Shown one piece after another: positions 53,144 to 59,605 of a stretch of DNA of 59,605 bases. The position numbers and the translations under genes were made by a program. The notes beneath the pieces are model-generated. The model had not been told where the DNA came from, made no database searches, and saw only the letters and a list, made by a program, of their open reading frames with translations. Position 1 is the stretch's first letter. Each line of letters begins with the position of its first letter. Source of the stretch: Gammaproteobacteria bacterium (lineage in GTDB: Bacteria > Pseudomonadota > Gammaproteobacteria > Arenicellales > Poriferihabitantaceae); contig JAUVBY010000004.1 in NCBI GenBank assembly GCA_030590945.1, forward strand, positions 1-59,605, in the 5' to 3' direction.

Positions 53144-53251
53144 ATGAGGTATCAAAATACAGCGGGTAACCCCATATCGCAAGCCCGAGGTTTGATGTCT
53201 CGTTTTGAAGAGACTATTAAGGCTAATAATGAGCAGGGAGGCAGGCTATGA
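53144..53251 (+). CDS. 35-residue coupled ORF between hemX and hemY
   Basis: The ORF starts four bases after the hemX stop with GGAG upstream. Its stop overlaps the hemY start as ATGA. It encodes MRYQNTAGNPISQARGLMS and a charged helix ending NNEQGGRL. It has no membrane segment. The neat coupling at both ends suggests real translation, which may only serve to deliver ribosomes to hemY. I know of no homologue. Confidence 0.45.
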   Translation: MRYQNTAGNPISQARGLMSRFEETIKANNEQGGRL

Positions 53252-54606
53252 AACTATTAATCATTGTAATACTTTCACTGGCAGCCGCTACGACAATAGG
53301 CCTGGTTTCACTGGATAACCCTGGCATTATGCTGGTTTCATACGGATCAGACAGCTGGGAAATGCCGCTGGTGTTGGCTCTGTTATTCATCGCGGTCACC
53401 TTCGCCCTGTTATACCTGGCCTTTAATTTTTTATTCGGCGTGTTGCGCGCACCTAAAAAGGCCAGGGCATGGAATGAGCAGCGGCAAAACAGGAACGCGC
53501 AAGATGATACCTTGCGCGGCTACGCACGTTTAATCGAGGGCGAATGGGCGCAGGGAGAAAAAGATCTGGTGAAACGCTTGAATTACTGTAAAACACCAAT
53601 GTTAAATTATCTTGGGGCCGCTTACGCAGCGCAGCAGCAGCTCAACTACGAGCAGCGTGATAAATATCTGGCTGAAGCCGAAAAAATTGATCCGAAAAAC
53701 CGTATGGCGATCGATATCAGCAGAGCCAGAATGCTTACACAGGAGGGCGACTTTGAGCGGGCCCGGGCATTGTTAAGCGATATGCAGGAGCTGGCGCCGA
53801 CGAATAAGACCATATTGCGCTTGATGGCCGATGTCTGCAAACGCACTGAAGACTGGGAGGGGCTTAATGTACTTCTGCCACGCCTGGAGAAAACAAAGGC
53901 GCTGCCCGAAGATCAGATTGTGTTGCTGGAGGTTGCGGTGCGCGCGGCCCGGTTGAATACGGCTTTGCCCGATGCGCAGAACCCTTCCACGCTTACACAG
54001 TATCAAAAATTACCCGGTAAGCGCAAAAAACAGGCTCAGATCGCCGCGATGTATGCGAACAAGTTAATCGAAGAGGGCGATCTGAGCGCAGCAGAGCAGG
54101 TCGTACGCAAGGCTATTAAAAAGGAATGGAGCAGCGAGCTGGCTGGTTTGTATGGAAAAACCAGAATTGATAACCTGCGCAGCCAGATCCTGCTGGCGAC
54201 CAGCTGGTTGGCAAACAATCAAAACGATGTAAATGTAAATCTGACGCTGGCAAGATTAAATCTTGCGTATGGGCAACTGGACAAAGCCCGCGTTTACTAC
54301 AATATGGCGATTGAGTTGGGCGGCAGTGAAGAAGCTTATCTTGAACTAGGTAAATTTTACGAAGAAGAAGGGAATCATAAAACCGCGCTGGCATACTATA
54401 AACGCGGTATTGAAGCATCGATAAGCGCAGGTCGGGAGACTCAGATTATTCAGCAGGCAAGCGATACAAAGTCGCTGGAATCAATCGTTACGCCCGGCTC
54501 TTCGGATATGAATCAAGCTGTAGTGGATCAGCCACAGGCAAGCCTGGCTAAGTTGAGCGAGGAATCTGAAATACAGGACGCAATGATCATCGAGCATAAA
54601 GCCTAA
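53248..54606 (+). CDS. hemY: HemY-like TPR membrane protein
   Basis: The 452-residue protein has two membrane helices (LLIIVILSLAAATTIGLVSLD and MPLVLALLFIAVTFALLYLAFNFLF) and a soluble C-terminal region of tetratricopeptide repeats. HemY features are RAWNEQRQNRN, YARLIEGEWAQGEKDLVKRL and RILLATSWLANN-type repeats. It is the usual partner of HemX, of unsettled function in tetrapyrrole synthesis. GCAGGGAGGC precedes the ATG. Confidence 0.82.
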   Translation: MKLLIIVILSLAAATTIGLVSLDNPGIMLVSYGSDSWEMPLVLALLFIAVTFALLYLAFNFLFGVLRAPKKARAWNEQRQNRNAQDDTLRGYARLIEGEWAQGEKDLVKRLNYCKTPMLNYLGAAYAAQQQLNYEQRDKYLAEAEKIDPKNRMAIDISRARMLTQEGDFERARALLSDMQELAPTNKTILRLMADVCKRTEDWEGLNVLLPRLEKTKALPEDQIVLLEVAVRAARLNTALPDAQNPSTLTQYQKLPGKRKKQAQIAAMYANKLIEEGDLSAAEQVVRKAIKKEWSSELAGLYGKTRIDNLRSQILLATSWLANNQNDVNVNLTLARLNLAYGQLDKARVYYNMAIELGGSEEAYLELGKFYEEEGNHKTALAYYKRGIEASISAGRETQIIQQASDTKSLESIVTPGSSDMNQAVVDQPQASLAKLSEESEIQDAMIIEHKA

Positions 54607-54637
54607 CGTCGAATAGTTGCTTAAAGTGGAGGTAAAC

Positions 54638-55588
54638 ATGAGCTCAATCGAAACCATACCGTTGCTCAACGAAAAAAAGCTTTCCGCTCTGGGTATCACC
54701 ACCAGCGAGGTAATACAAAGTATTGAAACCCTGATTTCAAACCAGGAAAATCAAACCGCCTGGAGTGCGCCAAAAGCGGTAATCCTGCCTGAAGATGGCC
54801 GCTATATGATGGCGGCACTGGCGGCTACTGATGATCCACCGTTGCTGGCTGTAAAAACAGTTGTATTAAACCCCCGGAATCCGGCGCGCGGCCTTCCTCA
54901 AATAAATGGCCTGGTGACAATGCTGGATAGCGACACTGGCTTGCCCGTCGCCATTCTTGATGGGAACTGGATCACAGCTGTGCGCACGGCTGGCCTTAGC
55001 GCGACGGCTGCTAAATATATGGCAAGAAAGGATGCCTCTGTGATTGCATTTATCGGCAGCGGGGTTCAGGCCGGGAGTCATTTGCAGGCGTTCTCAGATC
55101 TATTCCCGCTCGAAGAGGTACGCGTGTTCGGCCGTGGGCAAACCAATATTGACACGCTTTGCGAAGATGCGGCTAGCCGCTCTTTATCGTCGGTTGTTTG
55201 CAGCTCTGCGGAGGAGGCCGTTACGAATGCTGATCTCGTCATAAGCAGCGTAACGTATTCGGCCAGCCTGGTCCCTTTTATTGATGCCAACTGGCTTAAA
55301 CCCGGCTCCTTTTCGGCGATTACGGATTTGGCTGCACCCTGGATAAAAGACAGTTTCTCAGCGTTTGATCAGATAACCATCGATGACCTTCAACAGGAGG
55401 ACACCCTACCCAATAAACTTGTCTCACCCGAATTTGTCACGGGAGATTTGTCCGGGATGATATTGGGGAAATTTGCCGGGCGAACACGGGATAGTGACCG
55501 CAATGCGTTTATATTCCGGGGCCATGCGATGGGTGATCTTGCGTTATCCATGCTTGCATATCAACGCGCATTGGGTACCAGGTCTTAG
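54638..55588 (+). CDS. Ornithine cyclodeaminase/mu-crystallin family protein
   Basis: From ATG 54638 (TGGAGGT upstream) the product is 316 residues with the NAD-binding signature IAFIGSGVQAGSHLQAF, the active-site segment AILDGNWITAVRTAGLSATAAKYMA and a late ALSMLAYQRAL. Members include ornithine cyclodeaminase, alanine dehydrogenase and ketimine reductases; the substrate cannot be set. A CopZ-like gene follows by 19 bases. Confidence 0.85.
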   Translation: MSSIETIPLLNEKKLSALGITTSEVIQSIETLISNQENQTAWSAPKAVILPEDGRYMMAALAATDDPPLLAVKTVVLNPRNPARGLPQINGLVTMLDSDTGLPVAILDGNWITAVRTAGLSATAAKYMARKDASVIAFIGSGVQAGSHLQAFSDLFPLEEVRVFGRGQTNIDTLCEDAASRSLSSVVCSSAEEAVTNADLVISSVTYSASLVPFIDANWLKPGSFSAITDLAAPWIKDSFSAFDQITIDDLQQEDTLPNKLVSPEFVTGDLSGMILGKFAGRTRDSDRNAFIFRGHAMGDLALSMLAYQRALGTRS

Positions 55589-55607
55589 CGCTTTCGGAGG
55601 ACCAGTC

Positions 55608-56024
55608 ATGTCACAATGTTGCAGCTCTTCAGATACTCCCCGGACTTATCCAAAACGTCACAGATGCCCTGTGAATAGCATGCAATATGTCAGTGTTTCA
55701 CCGACAACAATGTTGCACCACCTGTTAGCACCATGGGCATGGCAGCCTGTCGAACAAGGGTATTATTTTTGTGATGATCCCGAATGTGACGTGGTCTATT
55801 TTGCTCAGGATGATTCGACGATCACCCGTTCATCCCTGCGCACAAAGGTTGGTATAAAAGAAAAATCAGACTCATCCCTGATCTGTTACTGTTTTGGGAT
55901 TAGCAAAAAAGACGCAAGCAATAAATCGATTAAAGACTTTGTTATAAAAAGCACAAAAGAGCAAAGCTGTGCCTGCGCGACGCGTAATCCCTCGGGCCGC
56001 TGTTGTTTAAAGGATTTCCCTTAA
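55608..56024 (+). CDS. CopZ-like iron-sulfur/zinc protein
   Basis: From ATG 55608 (GGAGGACCAGTC upstream) the product is 138 residues. It has an N-terminal Cys-rich start (SQCCSSSD), a CopZ-type segment (SVSPTTMLHHLLAPWAWQPV, YYFCDDPECDVVYF) and a C-terminal BFD-like part with Cys in ICYCFGIS and CACATRNPSGRCCLKDFP. Related proteins bind Zn and a [2Fe-2S] cluster and act as copper chaperones. The first motif reads CPVNS here where related proteins have two Cys, so one metal ligand may be lost. Confidence 0.78.
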   Translation: MSQCCSSSDTPRTYPKRHRCPVNSMQYVSVSPTTMLHHLLAPWAWQPVEQGYYFCDDPECDVVYFAQDDSTITRSSLRTKVGIKEKSDSSLICYCFGISKKDASNKSIKDFVIKSTKEQSCACATRNPSGRCCLKDFP

Positions 56025-56061
56025 GCGCGTGGTCCGATGCGCGGGCCATATTTATGCGAAA

Positions 56062-57087
56062 CTATTCATTTTCTGCGGCGTAATCAAAGGCATCGGAATA
56101 GAAGAAATCAGCATCCAGACCGTTGTTTTTGAATACTTCTTTAAGTGCATTGACCATTACAGGGGGCCCGGATGCGTATACGCTGTGTCCTGCGGCATCG
56201 GGAAAATCCTGAGCAATGGCGTCGTGTACGAATCCGGTTCGTCCGGACCAGTTATCTGCATCGCTCGCGTCCGACAGTACCGGGATGTAGGTGAAATCCT
56301 CGATACGATTGGCCCATTGCTCCGCCTGTTCATTTAAATACAGATCTGCGCGGGTTCGAGCGCCCCAGTAGAGCGTAATCGGCATTTTCGAATCGTTTTC
56401 CAGGGCGTCTTCAATCAATCCTTTAATCGGTGCGTAACCGGTGCCGCCCGCGACCATAATGATAGGTTGATTTTCGTCTTTACGCAGGAAGTAGGTGCCA
56501 AACGGGCCTTGAATGCGCAGTATGGCTTTTACTTGTACGCTGTCTTTAATCTGCGGCGAATAGTAGCCGTCGGGGACGACACGGATATGCAACTCCAGTC
56601 CTTCCTGCTTAGCCTGAGTTGGCGTGTTCGCAATCGAAAAGCTTCGTTCCCTGCCGTTTTTCAGCAGGATATTGATATATTGGCCGGGCAGATAGTCAAA
56701 GGTCTGGGTGCTGGGCAGGCTAAGATACAGCTGCACAACGTCTTCACAAAGCAGGGTTTTTTCGCGGACACGCGTGGGCAGGGTTTTGATCTCAATTTCC
56801 CGCGCGCGCGCAATTTCTTTTACCTCAATTTCAATATCTTCCAGAGGCACAGCCTGGCATGGCAAACATAATCCCTGTTCCAGTTCATCATCCGACAAGA
56901 CACCCGGGTCGCGCATTATATGTTCAACCTTGCCGCTGACCAGTCTGGCTTTGCAGGCTCCACAGGCGCCCGACTGGCATCCGTAGGGATACAGGTGGCC
57001 GTTGCGCAGGGCCGCTTGCAAAATAGTTTCATCTTTCTCGGTATGAAAGCGGGTGTTGTTGGTAATATTATGAATAGAGTGAGTCAT
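56062..57087 (-). CDS. 2Fe-2S ferredoxin / flavin reductase (CDP-6-deoxyglucoseen reductase-like)
   Basis: From ATG 57087 (MTHSIHNITNNTRF) the product is 341 residues. It has an N-terminal plant-type [2Fe-2S] domain (YPYGCQSGACGACKARLVSG with a fourth Cys in LCLPCQ). An FAD-binding barrel (RSFSIAN) and an NAD(P)-binding domain (MVAGGTGYAPIKGLIEDAL, YWGARTRADLYL) follow. It moves electrons from NAD(P)H to a partner protein. The name CDP-6-deoxy-3,4-glucoseen reductase is given by resemblance only; the true partner is unknown. Confidence 0.85.
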   Translation of the reverse strand: MTHSIHNITNNTRFHTEKDETILQAALRNGHLYPYGCQSGACGACKARLVSGKVEHIMRDPGVLSDDELEQGLCLPCQAVPLEDIEIEVKEIARAREIEIKTLPTRVREKTLLCEDVVQLYLSLPSTQTFDYLPGQYINILLKNGRERSFSIANTPTQAKQEGLELHIRVVPDGYYSPQIKDSVQVKAILRIQGPFGTYFLRKDENQPIIMVAGGTGYAPIKGLIEDALENDSKMPITLYWGARTRADLYLNEQAEQWANRIEDFTYIPVLSDASDADNWSGRTGFVHDAIAQDFPDAAGHSVYASGPPVMVNALKEVFKNNGLDADFFYSDAFDYAAENE

Positions 57088-57165
57088 AAGAATCGGCAAT
57101 GGCGCTAGTCGGCGCCATTGTAGGCGAAGCAATGTGCAATTTCAGCCCCAAAAAACAAGCGGATT

Positions 57166-57978
57166 ATGCCCGAACTTCCTGAAGTAGAAACAACCCTGAG
57201 GGGCATTGAAAAACCGCTGTCCGGCGCAAAAATTGAATGCCTGCGAATTCGTGATTCACGCCTGCGCTGGCCGATTCCTGATGATCTGGGTGCGCGCGTT
57301 GAGGGCAGGCGTATCGTTTCGCTGCAGCGTCGTGCAAAATATATACTGATAAACCTTGAGCCCGGCAGCCTGATCTGGCACCTGGGCATGTCGGGTTCGA
57401 TGCGCATCGTGAATAAATCGACGGAGTTACGCAAACATGATCACGTGGATCTGGTGCTCAGCAATGAAGTAATACTGCGCTATAATGACCCGCGAAGATT
57501 TGGTTGCCTGTTGTGGGCCGACGATGCGCTGGCACACCCTTTGCTCCGTTCACTTGGCCCTGAGCCGCTGGATGCAGAATTCAATGGTACTTATCTGTAT
57601 AAAAAATCACGCGGCAGGCGTATCGCAATAAAATCATTTATCATGGATCAGAAGGTAGTCGTCGGGGTGGGGAATATTTACGCCAGCGAGGCCCTGTTTC
57701 TGGCAGGAATTCGACCAGCCCGGCAGGCTTCCCGAATTTCCCTCGCCCGTTATGATGCGCTGGCGGTACACATCAAAGGCGTATTACAGCGCGCGATTGC
57801 ACAGGGCGGAACCACGCTGCGTGATTTTTCGCAGGCCGATGGCCGGCCCGGATATTTTGAGCAGCAGTTGCACGTTTATGGACGGGAAAAGCAGCCGTGT
57901 ACGCTATGCGGCCATGCGATCAGCAATAAGGTTATCGGTCAGAGGGCCAGTTACTATTGCCCAAAGTGTCAGATTTAG
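57166..57978 (+). CDS. mutM: Formamidopyrimidine-DNA glycosylase MutM
   Basis: The 270-residue enzyme begins MPELPEVE with the catalytic Pro2 and Glu3. It has the NPRRFG-like stretch YNDPRRFGCLLW, the HhH-type GVGNIYASEALFLAGI and a C-terminal zinc finger (CTLCGHAIS, then SYYCPKC). It removes oxidised guanine from DNA. Its last four bases overlap the convergent LysE gene. Confidence 0.97.
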   Translation: MPELPEVETTLRGIEKPLSGAKIECLRIRDSRLRWPIPDDLGARVEGRRIVSLQRRAKYILINLEPGSLIWHLGMSGSMRIVNKSTELRKHDHVDLVLSNEVILRYNDPRRFGCLLWADDALAHPLLRSLGPEPLDAEFNGTYLYKKSRGRRIAIKSFIMDQKVVVGVGNIYASEALFLAGIRPARQASRISLARYDALAVHIKGVLQRAIAQGGTTLRDFSQADGRPGYFEQQLHVYGREKQPCTLCGHAISNKVIGQRASYYCPKCQI

Positions 57979-58613
57979 TTGCCCAGACCGCTAAACGCAA
58001 GATATATTGATAGTATTACAAACAGACCACTGGTAACGCCCGCGAGTAAACGCGGTGACAGATGTGAGATGATGGGTTGGAGCCTCCCTGCTACGAGCGC
58101 AATTGTGCAGAATATAATGGCGGTTTGTACTACAAATATCGTGCCGAGAATAAATATTTGCAGGGCTTTATAATCACTGCCCTGATCTACAAATTGCGGA
58201 AAGAAAGCCAGGAAAAACAGTGCGACCTTGGGATTTAACAGGTTCATTAATACCCCGCGCTGAAATAACTTAAAACTCGATTCCGGGGCCTGTTCTACGC
58301 GCGGATTGTGCGATGAAAAATTCAATGGATGTTGCCAGCTTTGCCACGCAAGATACAGCAGGTACATCACCCCCAGGACTTTAATGGCTGAAAATGCCAG
58401 GGGTGAGGCGAGTATCAGAGCGCTCAAGCCAAGTGCGACCGCAGCCGTATGCGCGAAATTCCCGATGGCCATGCCCAGCGCAGTGGGAATACCCGCCCGA
58501 CTGCCATTGACGATGCTCAGGCTGAGTACAAATAGATTGTCCGGACCGGGTAGCAAGGTCAGGCCAATGGAGGCCAATAAAAATGGTATTAATACGCTAA
58601 ATTCGGGTAACAC
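57975..58613 (-). CDS. LysE/RhtB-family amino-acid exporter
   Basis: The 212-residue membrane protein has about six helices and the LysE signature LLPGPDNLFVLSLSIVNGSRAGIPTALGMAIG, then GVLMNLLNPKVALFFLAFFPQFVD. It exports amino acids or homoserine lactones; the substrate is not told by sequence. The genes on either side are transcribed from the opposite strand. Confidence 0.9.
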   Translation of the reverse strand: MLPEFSVLIPFLLASIGLTLLPGPDNLFVLSLSIVNGSRAGIPTALGMAIGNFAHTAAVALGLSALILASPLAFSAIKVLGVMYLLYLAWQSWQHPLNFSSHNPRVEQAPESSFKLFQRGVLMNLLNPKVALFFLAFFPQFVDQGSDYKALQIFILGTIFVVQTAIIFCTIALVAGRLQPIISHLSPRLLAGVTSGLFVILSIYLAFSGLGN

Positions 58614-58669
58614 GTCATCGCCTGTTGATATAATCGGCTTCGAATTTTACGGGATTATGTACAAGCAGT

Positions 58670-59167
58670 ATGATTATTCGTCCTAATCTGTTGATGTTTC
58701 CGTTGCTGGTAATGGTTTTCATTGTACCGCTGGCTAACGCGCAGGGATGCCAGCTTACGCCCGGCTGGGGGTCGATGCGTAAAGCCGAGATTACCTTAAA
58801 ACAGAACGCAGAATATATCTCTATGGTCGTTCGTGTGGCAGAAAATTCGCAGCAGCGTAGAGCGGGCTATCAGCGGATTTGTGAGCAGGATGCGGCTAAT
58901 ACCGCAGTATTGTTCGTGTTTCCAAAATCGATACACAGCTATTTTCATATGCGTAATGTATACGTACCCCTGGATATTTATTTTTTCGATGCTGCCGGGA
59001 ATCAGGTAGACGCGATGGTCATGCGCCCGGAGCCACCGGGGCGGGATATCACGCCACGCTACTACCAGCCTGACGGCGCGTTTCGCTATGCTCTTGAAAT
59101 CGCCCGCCCGCAGACCCAATTAGATTCTGTACCAGCGCCTATGCGTTTGTTGCCTGAATCTTTATAG
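58670..59167 (+). CDS. Exported DUF192 protein
   Basis: The 165-residue product has a signal peptide (LLMFPLLVMVFIVPLANA) and a DUF192 domain: VVRVAENSQQRRAGYQRI, then VLFVFPKSIHSYFHMRNVYVPLDIYFFD and VDAMVMRPEP. The family is widespread and mostly exported; the function is unsettled. A single Cys pair lies at QGCQLTP and RICEQD. It is followed by the glutaredoxin-like gene after 16 bases. Confidence 0.88.
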   Translation: MIIRPNLLMFPLLVMVFIVPLANAQGCQLTPGWGSMRKAEITLKQNAEYISMVVRVAENSQQRRAGYQRICEQDAANTAVLFVFPKSIHSYFHMRNVYVPLDIYFFDAAGNQVDAMVMRPEPPGRDITPRYYQPDGAFRYALEIARPQTQLDSVPAPMRLLPESL

Positions 59168-59183
59168 AACCTTATTCAATATT

Positions 59184-59453
59184 ATGCCCATTTCTGAATC
59201 CCCCAAACTGAGCCTTTATCATCGCAGCTTTTGCATGTTCTGTTCGCGGGTGATCAATGCTATCAAAGGCCTGGATATTGATGTTGACGGAAAAAATATC
59301 TGGCAGGATAGTGATGCGCTGCATGAACTTGAATCGGCAATGGGCAGGGCGACAGTACCTGTGTTGCGGATTGAGGCGGCGGATGGGGAAGTCATGTGGA
59401 TGCCGGAGTCGAATGATATTGTCCGGTATTTGAGTAATCATAAAATAAAATAA
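59184..59453 (+). CDS. Glutaredoxin-like protein
   Basis: The 89-residue product has a thioredoxin fold with the redox site CMFC at residues 17-20 (LYHRSFCMFCSRVINAI). It also has the cis-Pro region ATVPVLRIE and the C-terminal SNDIVRYLSNH. It probably reduces disulphides or glutathione mixed disulphides. The site CxFC differs from the CPYC of classic glutaredoxins. Confidence 0.85.
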   Translation: MPISESPKLSLYHRSFCMFCSRVINAIKGLDIDVDGKNIWQDSDALHELESAMGRATVPVLRIEAADGEVMWMPESNDIVRYLSNHKIK

Positions 59454-59605
59454 AGTAACCAATAAAACCATATAGATAAATGTAGTCTCATTCTCCCATG
59501 GATGTCTATGGGGTATATCGTGGGGGAATTTGGTCTAAATCCTGACCCGTATGCTCCCCGTATTCCTGAGCCAAAAAATCAAATCCAAGTAAACCTAGAA
59601 CCCAA
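59454..59605. other. Gene-free end of the window
   Basis: The last 152 bases hold no visible gene or signal; the neighbouring gene continues outside the window. Confidence 0.4.

Overview
The window looks like a stretch of the chromosome of a gammaproteobacterium of moderate GC content. The pointers are the fabA/fabB pair, ubiE-ubiJ-ubiB with a UbiJ accessory protein, separate glyQ and glyS subunits, MlaA, NhaA and an aa3-type cytochrome oxidase locus. A PPi-type phosphofructokinase and an exported DsrE-like protein are compatible with a sulfur- or C1-oxidising relative, but I cannot place the genus. I found no rRNA, tRNA, CRISPR array or intact transposase gene.

Bases 1 to about 7500 form an accessory, repeat-rich zone. 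It holds the 3' end of an exported-type gene and its terminator, a 652-bp group II intron without a reverse transcriptase gene (303-954), an exported DsrE-like protein, a DMT transporter and a truncated CsrA-like ORF. It also holds a DUF3144 gene, a lipoprotein, what appears to be a solitary integron cassette (5005-5274) with its attC site and a 34-codon lysine-rich gene, a DUF2892 gene, a composite inverted repeat, and a Tat-signal protein whose terminator and downstream bases match an intron-free version of the intron insertion site.

From 7500 to 21200 come nhaA with an exported partner, glnK-amtB with a clear terminator, small exported proteins (one with three 26-residue repeats), an unusual ClC channel, and the ubiE-ubiJ-ubiB ubiquinone genes beside a DUF971 gene.

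From 21300 to 30830 lie the PPi-dependent phosphofructokinase and a respiratory block: DUF2244, cyoE/ctaB, DUF2970, coxB, coxA, a 34-aa membrane peptide, ctaG, coxC, DUF2909, SURF1 and a SCO-like protein. Together these build haem-copper oxidase with its haem O and copper insertion factors. Haem A synthase (ctaA) sits apart at 45720 beside a small cytochrome c.

From 30850 to 59605 the layout is housekeeping: plsC, gmhB-mazG-like-glyS-glyQ, an SGNH lipoprotein, PBP1A, mlaA, apaH-rluA, a Bcr/CflA-type efflux pump, serC-serA, ctaA, a Yip1 protein, argD, fabA-fabB, a 2OG-Fe(II) oxygenase, hemX-(35-aa ORF)-hemY, an ornithine-cyclodeaminase-like gene with a CopZ-like gene, a ferredoxin-reductase-type flavoprotein, mutM, a LysE exporter, a DUF192 protein and a glutaredoxin-like protein. 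Intergenic spaces carry several palindromic repeat families, including three copies of a roughly 77-bp inverted repeat.
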